In this document: positions 1 to 7,801 of the stretch, in pieces
Position numbering within the stretch: the stretch's first letter is position 1
Layout: each line of letters opens with the position of its first letter
NCBI GenBank assembly: GCA_038230275.1
Contig: JBBRNO010000089.1
Span: 1-27,091, forward strand
Reading direction: 5' to 3'
Origin: JANXXV01 sp038230275
GTDB lineage: Bacteria > Acidobacteriota > Terriglobia > Bryobacterales > Bryobacteraceae
DNA length: 27,091 nucleotides
Notes under the pieces: model-generated
The model's input: only the letters and a program-made list of their open reading frames with translations
The model's database searches: none
Told to the model about the DNA's origin: nothing
Position numbers and translations under genes: made by a program

Positions 1-257
1 ACTCTATTGCCGCCGCCAATCAAGCCCAGATCCACCACCACTGCAATGAACAATACAACCAGATATGTAGCGTCATGCGGTTGATGCATGTTGGCCAGAA
101 AAGTGTAGGCGATCAGAGTGAACGGGAGGAAAAGGAACCCCAGCAGCGGCAACAGGACGGAGTCATATACGCCGGTGAAGAAAGTGGTGAAGAGATAGAG
201 CAGCGCGATGGCAACTCGCGGAAACGCCACAATTAAAATCGCTAGGAAACAAGGCAT
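1..257 (-). CDS. Small hydrophobic membrane protein, 3' end cut by window edge
   Basis: This is an 85-residue partial reading frame, open to the left edge, that begins MPCFLAILIVAFPRVAIALL. It has three hydrophobic stretches (about residues 3-24, 34-55 and 65-80) and a final GGGNR, so it is probably a small inner-membrane protein nearly complete at its C-terminus. The start is supported by an AAAGGAGC Shine-Dalgarno at 265-272, about 7 nt upstream of ATG 257. Similar short proteins starting MPC and ending in a Gly-rich tail occur in Acidobacteria, as far as I recall, with no known function. It is divergent from the pyrimidine operon with only 39 bp between start codons. Confidence 0.7.
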   Translation of the reverse strand, partial: MPCFLAILIVAFPRVAIALLYLFTTFFTGVYDSVLLPLLGFLFLPFTLIAYTFLANMHQPHDATYLVVLFIAVVVDLGLIGGGNR

Positions 258-296
258 CGTGTCAGCTCCTTTGGATATGATACAAGCATTCAACTT

Positions 297-1511
297 ATGA
301 CAACTGTCACCCATCTGGAATGTAGTGTGTGCGCCAAGCGCCGTGAGGCGGGGCAGGTTCACAACCTGTGCGAGTGCGGCGGACCGCTTTTGCTTCGCTA
401 CGATCTGTTGGCGGCCCGAGATCAGCGGCCCACGGCGCGGAACAGCATGTGGCGGTATGGAGCAGTGTTGCCGGTGCAATCGGAGGCGAACATTGTTTCG
501 CTGGGCGAAGGGATGACCCCGTTGGTGCGTACGGCAAGACTGGGCAAGCGGCTGGGCGCGGGCGATCTATGGGTGAAGGACGAAGGCACGAATCCTACCG
601 GTTCGTTCAAGGCGCGCGGTTTGTCGTGCGCGGTTTCCATGGTGAAGGAACTGGGTATTCAGAAGGTGGCGATCCCGTCGGCCGGAAATGCCGCGGGCGC
701 GATGTCCGCCTACGCGGCGGCGGCTGGCGTGGAGGCGCATATCTTCATGCCGCGCGACGTGCCGCAAGCGAACTTTATTGAATGCAAAGCAACCGGGGCG
801 CACGTGACGCTGGTGGACGGGCTGATCAGCGATTGCGGCAAGATTGTGGCGGCGCGCAAGGATGCCGAGGGTTGGTTCGACGTTTCGACGTTGAAAGAGC
901 CTTATCGCATTGAGGGCAAGAAGACGATGGGCTACGAGGTGGCCGAGCAGTTCGATTGGAAACTGCCCGATGTGATTTTCTATCCGGCCGGCGGCGGCGT
1001 AGGCTTGATCGGGATGTGGAAGGCGTTTGAGGAGATGGACGCCATGGGGTGGATTGCGGCGGGTAAGCGTCCCAAGATGATTGCGGTGCAGGCGGAAGGC
1101 TGCCAGCCAGTGGTCCGCGCGTTTGAACGCGGTGAAGAACGGACTGAGTTCTGGGACAACGCCTACACCGTGGCCAGCGGGTTGCGAGTGCCGAAGCCGT
1201 TGGGGGATGCGTTGATGTTGAAGGCGATTCGTGAAAGCGGCGGGTGTGCCATCGCGGTGACCGACGGGGAGATGCTGGACGCGGGAATTGAGCTGGCTGC
1301 CGACGAAGGAATGTTCGCGGCTCCGGAAGGCGGGGCCTGCGTGGCGGCATTGAAACACTTGCTGGCCTCTGGATTTCTGAAACAGGAAGAGCGCATTGTG
1401 ATTTACAACACCGGGTCCGGGCTGAAATATCTGGAAGCATATTCCACTCGCTATCCGCGGCTGGCGGGCGGGGAAGCTGACAAGCTGGGCGGCCTAATTA
1501 CTCCGCATTGA
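297..1511 (+). CDS. Threonine synthase-like PLP-dependent lyase (fold type II)
   Basis: A 404-residue fold-type II PLP enzyme. The N-terminus carries a zinc-ribbon-like set of cysteines (C9, C12, C25, C27) followed by PLLLRYDL, as in the threonine synthase group that has an N-terminal ribbon. The PLP lysine is K106 in NPTGSFKARG, SAGNAAGA (128-135) is the phosphate/substrate loop, and PAGGGVGL is the glycine-rich cofactor loop. The C-terminal NTGSGLKY resembles the threonine synthase end. The family converts O-phosphohomoserine to threonine, but related enzymes (cysteate synthase, diaminopropionate or threonine lyases) share the fold, so the substrate is not certain. It heads the pyrimidine operon, 83 bp before the ureidopropionase. 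I see no convincing Shine-Dalgarno; a TATGAT hexamer at 276-281 would give a very short leader. A location outside the thr/hom genes suggests either a housekeeping gene placed by chance or a specialised role. Confidence 0.85.
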   Translation: MTTVTHLECSVCAKRREAGQVHNLCECGGPLLLRYDLLAARDQRPTARNSMWRYGAVLPVQSEANIVSLGEGMTPLVRTARLGKRLGAGDLWVKDEGTNPTGSFKARGLSCAVSMVKELGIQKVAIPSAGNAAGAMSAYAAAAGVEAHIFMPRDVPQANFIECKATGAHVTLVDGLISDCGKIVAARKDAEGWFDVSTLKEPYRIEGKKTMGYEVAEQFDWKLPDVIFYPAGGGVGLIGMWKAFEEMDAMGWIAAGKRPKMIAVQAEGCQPVVRAFERGEERTEFWDNAYTVASGLRVPKPLGDALMLKAIRESGGCAIAVTDGEMLDAGIELAADEGMFAAPEGGACVAALKHLLASGFLKQEERIVIYNTGSGLKYLEAYSTRYPRLAGGEADKLGGLITPH

Positions 1512-1594
1512 AGCGTGCATTGGGAAGCCGAGTGAGAAATATTGCTTCTTTACGGCGAACCGTTCATAATACGGTCTCATCGCGTAAAGATTCC

Positions 1595-2464
1595 ATGTCT
1601 CGCATAATTCGCTGTTCTTTGATTCAGGCAACGAACGTTGCAGCGGCCGACCTTCCGCTGGCGCATATCAAGCAGGCCATGATTGACAAGCACTTGGAGT
1701 ACATCCGGCAGGCTGCGGAAGCCGGGGCGCAGATCGTCTGTTTGCAGGAAATCTTTTACGGTCCTTATTTCTGCGCGGAGCAGGAAACCCGCTGGTACGA
1801 CACTACGGAGGCTGTTCCGGATGGCCCAACAATCCGGCTGATGCAGGACGTGGCGCGCAAACACAAAGTGGCTCTGGTGGTGCCCGTTTACGAAGTGGAG
1901 CAACAGGGTGTCTACTACAACACTGCCGCGGTGATCCACAACGACGGTAGTTATCTGGGAAAGTACCGCAAGACGCATATTCCCCATGTGGCGCCCGGCT
2001 TCTGGGAGAAGTTCTACTTCCGGCCGGGCAATCTGGGCTATCCCGTGTTCGATCTGGGCTTCGCAAAAATCGGAGTATACATCTGCTATGACCGTCACTT
2101 TCCGGAGGGAGCCCGCGCGCTGGGGCTGAACGGGGCGGAGATCGTTTTCAATCCGTCGGCCACCGTGGCCGGGCTGAGCGAGTATCTATGGAAGCTGGAA
2201 CAGCCGGCGCACGCGGTGGCAAATGGCTATTTCATTGGCGCTATTAACCGTGTGGGTGTGGAGGCGCCGTGGAACATTGGTGAGTTCTACGGAACCAGCT
2301 ATTTCTGCGATCCGCGCGGCCAGGTGTTTGCGCAGGCCTCGCGCGATAAAGATGAAGTGTTGACGGCCGACCTGGATCTGGACATGATCGCCGAGGTCCG
2401 TAAGACCTGGCAGTTCTACCGCGACCGCCGGCCCGATATGTATGAAGCATTGGTGAAACCGTAA
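1595..2464 (+). CDS. Beta-ureidopropionase (N-carbamoyl-beta-alanine amidohydrolase), nitrilase superfamily
   Basis: Third step of reductive pyrimidine breakdown: hydrolysis of N-carbamoyl-beta-alanine (or N-carbamoyl-beta-aminoisobutyrate) to the beta-amino acid, CO2 and ammonia in the cytoplasm. The 289-residue protein has the nitrilase-superfamily triad E52 (LQEIFYGPYF), K126 (GKYRKTHIP) and C164 (VYICYDRHFPEGA). The stretch FNPSATVAGLSEYLWKLE followed by INRVG matches the eukaryotic/bacterial beta-ureidopropionase type better than N-carbamoylputrescine amidases, although those are close relatives. The frame is open back to a TTG at 1508 that overlaps the stop of the preceding gene, but the extra 29 residues look unlike the family, so I chose ATG 1595 (MSRIIRCSLIQ). 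Its TAA stop shares one base with the ATG of the aminotransferase, which implies translational coupling. Confidence 0.9.
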   Translation: MSRIIRCSLIQATNVAAADLPLAHIKQAMIDKHLEYIRQAAEAGAQIVCLQEIFYGPYFCAEQETRWYDTTEAVPDGPTIRLMQDVARKHKVALVVPVYEVEQQGVYYNTAAVIHNDGSYLGKYRKTHIPHVAPGFWEKFYFRPGNLGYPVFDLGFAKIGVYICYDRHFPEGARALGLNGAEIVFNPSATVAGLSEYLWKLEQPAHAVANGYFIGAINRVGVEAPWNIGEFYGTSYFCDPRGQVFAQASRDKDEVLTADLDLDMIAEVRKTWQFYRDRRPDMYEALVKP

Positions 2465-3777
2465 TGACAAAACAAGAAATTATCCTCGCGAACAAGGAAT
2501 TCCTGTTTCCATCGGTATTCCACTACTACAAAGAACCGCTGGTGATCTTGCGTGCCAAGGACCAATATGTCTGGGACGCGGACGGCAATCAGTATCTGGA
2601 TTTCTTCGGCGGCATTGTCACGGTGAGTGTGGGCCACTGTAACGATCAGGTGAATGCCAAGATTCACAAGCAAATGGACACTTTGCAGCATGTTTCCACT
2701 GTGTTTGCGAATGAACCGCAGGCCGCGCTGGCGATGAAGATGGCGTCCATCGCTCCCGAAGGCGCGCTGACGAAATCGTTCTTCAGCAACAGCGGTACCG
2801 AAGCCAACGAGACAGCCATTCTGGCCGCGCGATGCTATACGGGCGCTAGTGAAATCATTGCGCTGCGGCATTCCTACCACGGACGTTCGTCCATGGCGAT
2901 GACCATGACGGGAAACGCAACCTGGCGCCTGGGCGGGGTTCCCCAGCCGGGAATTGTTCACGCGCACAATGCGTATTGTTATCGATGCCCATTCGGCCTG
3001 ACGTACCCGTCGTGCGAAGTGCGCTGTGCCTCGGACATGGATGAGCTGATTCGCACGTCCACCTCTGGCCGCATTGCCGGATTCATCGGCGAACCGATCC
3101 AGGGCGTTGGCGGCTTCATCACGCCTCCCAAAGAGTACTTTCAAATTGTGGAGAAGATTGTCCGCAATTATGGCGGCATTTTTATCAGCGATGAAGTGCA
3201 GACCGCGTGGGGCCGAACCGGGAATAGATGGTTTGGTATTGAGCACTGGGGTGTGGTGCCGGACGTAATCACCAGTGCCAAGGGTTTGGCAAACGGCAGT
3301 CCCATCGGCGTCACAGTGGCGAAGGCCGCGGTGGCGGATTCGGTGCGGGGCGTGCAGATCTCTACGTTTGGTGGAAATCCGGTTACCACCACGGCGGCCA
3401 AGGCCGTGATCGACTACATCGAAGAGCAAAACTTGCTAACGAACACCGCTGAGGTTGGCGCTTACTTGCGGGAACAGCTGCTGGGATTGCAGGACAAGCA
3501 CGAAATCATTGGCGAAGTGCGCGGCATGGGCCTGCTGCAGGCGCTGGAATTGGTGGAAGACCGGAAATCGAAGAAGCCTGCCGTCGCCGGAACATTGGCC
3601 ATGATGGAGGCGACGCGTGAGAACCGGATTCTGGTTGGCAAGGGCGGGCTTTACGGCAACGTGCTGCGATTGTCGCCTCCGATGAACATATCGCGGACGG
3701 AAGTGGACGAATTTGTCAGACAGCTTGACAAGAGTTTCACGCAGTGTTTGGTTGGCGTAGCGGAGAGCGTGCGGTGA
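2464..3777 (+). CDS. Class III aminotransferase, AGXT2-like (beta-alanine / beta-aminoisobutyrate transaminase)
   Basis: A 437-residue fold-type I class III transaminase. Visible motifs are SNSGTEANE (108-116) for the PLP phosphate, HSYHGRS (136-142), ISDEVQTAWGRTG with D243 contacting the pyridine nitrogen, and the Schiff-base lysine K273 in ITSAKGLANG. The insert YRCPFGLTYPSCEVRC is typical of AGXT2-like enzymes (alanine-glyoxylate aminotransferase 2), which also use beta-alanine and D-beta-aminoisobutyrate. Placed directly after the ureidopropionase (TAATG junction) and before preT, it most likely converts beta-alanine to malonate semialdehyde with pyruvate or glyoxylate as amino acceptor. 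The acceptor cannot be read from sequence. Confidence 0.9.
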   Translation: MTKQEIILANKEFLFPSVFHYYKEPLVILRAKDQYVWDADGNQYLDFFGGIVTVSVGHCNDQVNAKIHKQMDTLQHVSTVFANEPQAALAMKMASIAPEGALTKSFFSNSGTEANETAILAARCYTGASEIIALRHSYHGRSSMAMTMTGNATWRLGGVPQPGIVHAHNAYCYRCPFGLTYPSCEVRCASDMDELIRTSTSGRIAGFIGEPIQGVGGFITPPKEYFQIVEKIVRNYGGIFISDEVQTAWGRTGNRWFGIEHWGVVPDVITSAKGLANGSPIGVTVAKAAVADSVRGVQISTFGGNPVTTTAAKAVIDYIEEQNLLTNTAEVGAYLREQLLGLQDKHEIIGEVRGMGLLQALELVEDRKSKKPAVAGTLAMMEATRENRILVGKGGLYGNVLRLSPPMNISRTEVDEFVRQLDKSFTQCLVGVAESVR

Positions 3778-5063
3778 TCTCAGAGGCTTTCGCGGAGCTT
3801 CATCCGCCGTTGGCGAACCAAGCCGCGGTAGTAGAAGCGAACCGCTGCCTGTTTTGTTTCGACGCCCCGTGCATGGACGCGTGTCCTACCCACATTGATG
3901 TCCCCAAGTTCATCAAGAAGATTGCCAGCGGAAACCTGCGTGGCTCGTCCCTGGCAATTTTAGACGCGAACATTCTTGGGCTGAGTTGTTCCAGGGTGTG
4001 TCCGGTGGATGTGCTTTGTGAAGGCGCGTGCGTGATGCACAAGTACAACAAGCAGCCGATTGAGATCGGACTGTTGCAGCGCCACGCGATGGATCACTTT
4101 TATGAACATGGCGCGCGGCTTCCGGTTATCGCCGTGCCGGAACGTAGGGAACGCATTGCCTGCATCGGAGGCGGTCCGGCGTCGCTGTCCTGCGCTGCCG
4201 AATTGCGGCGCCATGGATTCCAGGTAACCGTCTTCGATGCCCGGCCACAAGCTGGAGGATTGAATACGTACGGCGTCGCCGACTACAAATTGCGTCCGGC
4301 GGATAGCCAACTGGAAGTGGAACTGATCCGGTCCATGGGCGTGAAAATGGAGCACGGTGTCGACATTGGCACATCCATTCCGCTGGATCAAATTGAGGCG
4401 AACTTCCAGGCGATCTTTCTGGGTTTGGGGCTGGGCCCCACTGAGCCGCTGGATATCCCGGGCGAAGATTCGCCGGTGGTGGTGGATGCGCTGCACTTCA
4501 TCGCCGCCTATAAGACGGGGATCGATACCGACGTCGGCCGGCGAGTGGTTGTAGTAGGTGGAGGGAACACTGCAATCGATGCGGCGAACGCGGCGAAATT
4601 CCTGGGTGCCGAAGAAGTGCACCTCGTTTACCGGCGCGGCGAGAGTGAGATGCCGGCGTTCGCGTTTGAATACGAGCATGCCAAACGGGTGGGCATTCAC
4701 TTTCAGTGGCTGACGCAGCCGGTGGCGGTTCACAAAACGTCGGTGGAGTGTGTGCGGATGGAGTTGGGTGCGCCGGACAAGACCGGGCGCCGGCGCCCGC
4801 AAGCGATCTCCGGATCCAACTTCCATATTGAATGCGACATGGTGATTCCCTCCATTGGGCAGACTAAGCTATGGCGATTTTTGGAACAATGCAGCGGCGT
4901 GGAGTTGCGGAATGGAAGTGTCGTTGTGGATCCGGCTACGGGCAGGACGTCGAATCCGAAATATTACGCCGGCGGCGATTGCGTCAACGGCGGCAGGGAA
5001 GTGGTGGACGCGGTGGCGGAAGGGAAGCGCGCGGCCCTGGGCATTGCGACCTGGTTGACCTGA
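3774..5063 (+). CDS. preT: NAD(P)-dependent dihydropyrimidine dehydrogenase subunit PreT (FAD / Fe-S, GltD-like)
   Basis: Electron-input subunit of bacterial dihydropyrimidine dehydrogenase, passing electrons from NAD(P)H via FAD and Fe-S clusters to PreA. The protein has 429 residues from the chosen start. Two N-terminal cysteine sets, C25/C28/C33/C37 and C72/C76/C82/C86, match the two [4Fe-4S] clusters of the GltD/PreT/DPD family. IGGGPASLSCA (131-141) is the FAD dinucleotide fold, VGGGNTAIDAA (261-271) the NAD(P)H fold, and SEMPA (291-295) the usual family signature. I chose GTG 3774 because it overlaps the preceding TGA as GTGA and has GGAGAG at 3762-3767. An in-frame GTG at 3744 would add 10 residues within the aminotransferase gene. 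preA follows. Confidence 0.92.
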   Translation: MISEAFAELHPPLANQAAVVEANRCLFCFDAPCMDACPTHIDVPKFIKKIASGNLRGSSLAILDANILGLSCSRVCPVDVLCEGACVMHKYNKQPIEIGLLQRHAMDHFYEHGARLPVIAVPERRERIACIGGGPASLSCAAELRRHGFQVTVFDARPQAGGLNTYGVADYKLRPADSQLEVELIRSMGVKMEHGVDIGTSIPLDQIEANFQAIFLGLGLGPTEPLDIPGEDSPVVVDALHFIAAYKTGIDTDVGRRVVVVGGGNTAIDAANAAKFLGAEEVHLVYRRGESEMPAFAFEYEHAKRVGIHFQWLTQPVAVHKTSVECVRMELGAPDKTGRRRPQAISGSNFHIECDMVIPSIGQTKLWRFLEQCSGVELRNGSVVVDPATGRTSNPKYYAGGDCVNGGREVVDAVAEGKRAALGIATWLT

Positions 5064-5064
5064 G

Positions 5065-5092
5065 ATGGCTGACTTAACATGGCTGACTTAAC
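5065..5092 (+). repeat. Exact 14-bp tandem duplication over the preA start codon
   Basis: The unit ATGGCTGACTTAAC occurs twice in direct succession (5065-5078 and 5079-5092). The second copy supplies the ATG used by preA. The first ATG, 1 nt after the preT stop, opens an out-of-frame eight-codon frame (MADLTWLT) ending in TAA at 5089-5091, inside preA. Confidence 0.97.
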
Positions 5093-6413
5093 TACCAATT
5101 TCGCGGGCGGCATTCGCTGTCCGAATCCGTTCTGGCTCGCCTCCGGCCCACCCGCCAATTGCGGCGAGCAGGTGATGCGAGCCTTCGACGCGGGTTGGGG
5201 CGGGGCAGTGTGGAAAACTCTGGGCGACCCAATTGTCAACGTGTCGTCCCGCTACTCTTCAGTCGATTGGAACGGACAGCGCATGATGGGGCTCAATAAT
5301 ATTGAGCTGATCACCGACCGGCCGCTGGATGTCAATCTACGCGAGATTACGGAAGTGAAGAAACGCTATCCCCGGCACGCTGTTATCGCTTCGTTGATGG
5401 TGGATTCGAAGCGAGAGGCATGGCATACGATAGTGCGCCAGAGCGAAGACGCCGGCGCCGATGGTTTGGAGTTGAACTTCGGATGCCCGCACGGCATGTC
5501 TGAGCGCGGCATGGGTTCCGCCGTGGGCCAGGTGCCGGAGTACGCGCAGATGATCACCGAGTGGGTGAAAGAAGTAGCGCGCACGCCGGTGTTAGTGAAG
5601 CTGACACCGAACATCTCAGACATTCGCACGGTGGCGCGGGCGGGGAAGCTCGGCGGGGCCGATGGTTTCTCGGCCATCAATACCATCAATTCCATCACCG
5701 GTATTGATCTGGATACTTTGATACCGCGCCCCAACGTGGGCGGCTATTCGGCGCACGGCGGCTATTGCGGGCCGGCGGTGAAGCCGATTGCGCTGCACAT
5801 GGTTCAGCAGATCCGCGGTGATGCGGAATCCAGGTTGCCGGTGTCTGGCATTGGCGGCATTTCGGGATGGCGCGACGCGGCGGAGTTCATTCTGCTGGGG
5901 TGCGCCACCGTGCAGGTTTGTACCGCTGCCATGCACTTTGGGTTTCGCATTGTAGAAGACATGATAGATGGCCTCAGCAATTGGATGGATGAAAAAGGCT
6001 TCCAAACCATTGACGATTTTCTGGGCTTGAGCCTGCCCAAGATTACTGAGTGGAAGCATCTGGATTTGAATTACAAAATTGTTGCGCGCATTCATGAGGA
6101 GAAGTGCATCGGCTGCGATCTTTGTTATGTCGCGTGCTGGGATGGCGCGCATCAATGCATTCATCTGGACGGCGCGCATCGTACACCGGCGCAAATAGAG
6201 AATGCGGCGCGAGGGCGGATTATTTCGACTCCCACGGGAAAGTATCCGCCGCACTCCACGCCAGCGGTGCGGATTCCGCGCGTGGATGAATTGGAATGCG
6301 TCGGTTGCAATCTTTGCGCGTTGGTCTGCCCGGTGGCCGGGTGTATCACCATGGAGCAGATCGACAACGGCTTGCCGAAACAATCCTGGGAGCAGCGCGG
6401 GAGGAACATTTGA
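5079..6413 (+). CDS. preA: Dihydropyrimidine dehydrogenase catalytic subunit PreA (FMN, 2x[4Fe-4S])
   Basis: Catalytic subunit that reduces uracil/thymine to the 5,6-dihydropyrimidine, first step of the pathway. It is a 444-residue FMN TIM barrel of the dihydroorotate dehydrogenase superfamily (about residues 5-320) with FGCPHGMSERGMGSAVGQ, KLTPN (174-178), AINTINSI and PVSGIGGI (254-261), followed by a ferredoxin tail with C343/C346/C349/C353 and C407/C410/C413/C417 for two [4Fe-4S] clusters. Fusion of the PreT and PreA types gives mammalian DPD; here they are separate adjacent genes. The residue aligning with the mammalian catalytic-loop cysteine (GLACGQ) is V149; I believe other bacterial PreA proteins also carry Val there. 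No Shine-Dalgarno precedes ATG 5079, because the 14-bp duplication has displaced the start. The end overlaps the dihydropyrimidinase start as TTGA. Confidence 0.93.
   Translation: MADLTTNFAGGIRCPNPFWLASGPPANCGEQVMRAFDAGWGGAVWKTLGDPIVNVSSRYSSVDWNGQRMMGLNNIELITDRPLDVNLREITEVKKRYPRHAVIASLMVDSKREAWHTIVRQSEDAGADGLELNFGCPHGMSERGMGSAVGQVPEYAQMITEWVKEVARTPVLVKLTPNISDIRTVARAGKLGGADGFSAINTINSITGIDLDTLIPRPNVGGYSAHGGYCGPAVKPIALHMVQQIRGDAESRLPVSGIGGISGWRDAAEFILLGCATVQVCTAAMHFGFRIVEDMIDGLSNWMDEKGFQTIDDFLGLSLPKITEWKHLDLNYKIVARIHEEKCIGCDLCYVACWDGAHQCIHLDGAHRTPAQIENAARGRIISTPTGKYPPHSTPAVRIPRVDELECVGCNLCALVCPVAGCITMEQIDNGLPKQSWEQRGRNI
6400..6404 (+). promoter_or_regulatory. Ribosome binding site fixing the TTG start of dihydropyrimidinase
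   Basis: GGAGG lies 5 nt before TTG 6410 at the 3' end of preA. It is the reason for choosing this start over the longer frame opening at 6296. Confidence 0.8.
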
Positions 6414-7801
6414 GTACGCTGATTCGCAACGGCACGGTGGTTACGGCGGAGAAGACATTTTCGGCGGATGTGCTGATTGAAGGGGAATCGATTCGGGAAG
6501 TGCGCGCGGGCATCCCAAGCAATGCCGCCGATACGGTGATTGACGCCACCGGTATGCTGTTGCTGCCTGGAGGTATTGACGTCCACACGCATCTGGACAT
6601 GCCGTTCGGCGGAACGACTTCCAGCGACGATTTCGAGACAGGAACGCGAGCGGCCGCTATTGGCGGCACCACCACCATTGTTGACTTTGCAATTCAGGCG
6701 CGCGGGACGAAGATGCGCGACGCGCTGGATACCTGGTGGCACAAGGCTGAGAGCAAGGCCTGCATCGATTACGGTCTGCATATGATTGTGACCGATCTGG
6801 GCACATCAGGACTGGAAGACATGGACGATCTGGTGCGCGAAGGCGTTGCCAGCTTCAAGCTCTTCATGGCGTATCCAAATGTGCTGATGGTGGATGACGC
6901 CACTATCTTCAAGGCCTTGTCGCAAACAGCGAAGAATGGCGCGCTGGTGTGCATGCACGCGGAGAACGGCGGCGCTATCGATGTGATTGTGCAGCGCGCG
7001 CTGGCCGAAGGGAAGACCGCGCCCATCTATCACGCCATGACTCGTCCGGTGAAGGCGGAGTCGGAAGCCGTGCATCGCGCCATTGCGCTGGCGGAGATGG
7101 CGGGCGCTCCGGTTTACATCGTTCACCTGTCTTCGGAAGAAGCATTGAATCAGGTGCGCGAGGCGAGAGATCGCGGTGTGCCGGCTTTCGCGGAAACCTG
7201 TCCGCAATACCTGTTGCTCTCAATTGAAGAATTGGCGCGGCCGAATTTTGAGGGTGCGAAGTACGTGTTTACGCCGCCCCTTCGCGAGAAAGAGAATTTG
7301 CCGAAGCTGTGGGACGGCTTGAAGCACGATCATTTGCAGGTTGTTTCCACGGATCACTGCCCGTTCTGTTTTGAAGATCAGAAGATTCTCGGGCTTAACG
7401 ATTTCACCAAGATCCCGAACGGCGGTCCTGGAGTGGAGAACAGGCTGCAGTTGATTCATCATCACGGGGTGAACGCCGGCAAGCTGACGCTGAACCGTTT
7501 TGTGGAAATCACATCCACCGCGCCTGCCCGGATCTTCGGCATGCACCCTAAGAAAGGCGCTATTGCAGCGGGCAGTGACGCGGACATCGTGATCTGGAAT
7601 CCATTGGCCGATCACCTTATTAGTGCCAAGACGCACAACATGCGCGTCGACTACTCCATGTTCGAGGGTTTTCAAGTGAAAGGCAACGCAGAGAAAGTTC
7701 TGTCGCGTGGGGAGTTGATTGTGGAGAAGGGAAAATATTTGGGCCGCGCTGGCCGCGGGCGATACTTGCGCCGCTCGGCGAAGGGCGGCGCGTGGGCGTA
7801 G
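6410..7801 (+). CDS. hydA: Dihydropyrimidinase (D-hydantoinase family)
   Basis: Second pathway step: ring opening of dihydrouracil/dihydrothymine to the N-carbamoyl-beta-amino acid by a binuclear metal site. The 463-residue amidohydrolase has metal ligands H59 and H61 (GIDVHTHLD), the carboxylated lysine K150 (ASFKLFMAYP), H183 (CMHAENG), H239 (IVHLSS) and D315 (STDHCPF). The C-terminal PNGGPGVENRLQL is standard for hydantoinase/dihydropyrimidinase. The TTG start overlaps the preA stop (TTGA) and has a strong GGAGG 5 nt upstream. The frame extends upstream to 6296, but that part overlaps preA and is not family-like. The 3' end overlaps the next start by 10 nt. It is close to phenylhydantoinase HyuA/HydA proteins; the neighbours argue for the pyrimidine role. 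Confidence 0.93.
   Translation: MSTLIRNGTVVTAEKTFSADVLIEGESIREVRAGIPSNAADTVIDATGMLLLPGGIDVHTHLDMPFGGTTSSDDFETGTRAAAIGGTTTIVDFAIQARGTKMRDALDTWWHKAESKACIDYGLHMIVTDLGTSGLEDMDDLVREGVASFKLFMAYPNVLMVDDATIFKALSQTAKNGALVCMHAENGGAIDVIVQRALAEGKTAPIYHAMTRPVKAESEAVHRAIALAEMAGAPVYIVHLSSEEALNQVREARDRGVPAFAETCPQYLLLSIEELARPNFEGAKYVFTPPLREKENLPKLWDGLKHDHLQVVSTDHCPFCFEDQKILGLNDFTKIPNGGPGVENRLQLIHHHGVNAGKLTLNRFVEITSTAPARIFGMHPKKGAIAAGSDADIVIWNPLADHLISAKTHNMRVDYSMFEGFQVKGNAEKVLSRGELIVEKGKYLGRAGRGRYLRRSAKGGAWA

Noticed and set aside
567..1358. Long minus-strand frame opposite the threonine-synthase-like gene
   Set aside because: Shadow of a GC-rich coding strand: no family motif, His/Arg-rich random-looking translation, and the plus strand has a clear gene.
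1508..1594. N-terminal extension of beta-ureidopropionase from TTG 1508 overlapping the preceding stop
   Set aside because: The 29 extra residues do not resemble the family; ATG 1595 gives the standard N-terminus. The overlap could still be real, so the start is not absolutely fixed.
2416..3429. 337-codon minus-strand frame opposite the class III aminotransferase
   Set aside because: No recognisable motifs and composition typical of an antisense shadow; the plus-strand gene is complete and certain.
3960..4826. 288-codon minus-strand frame opposite preT
   Set aside because: Antisense shadow without motifs or a ribosome site that fits.
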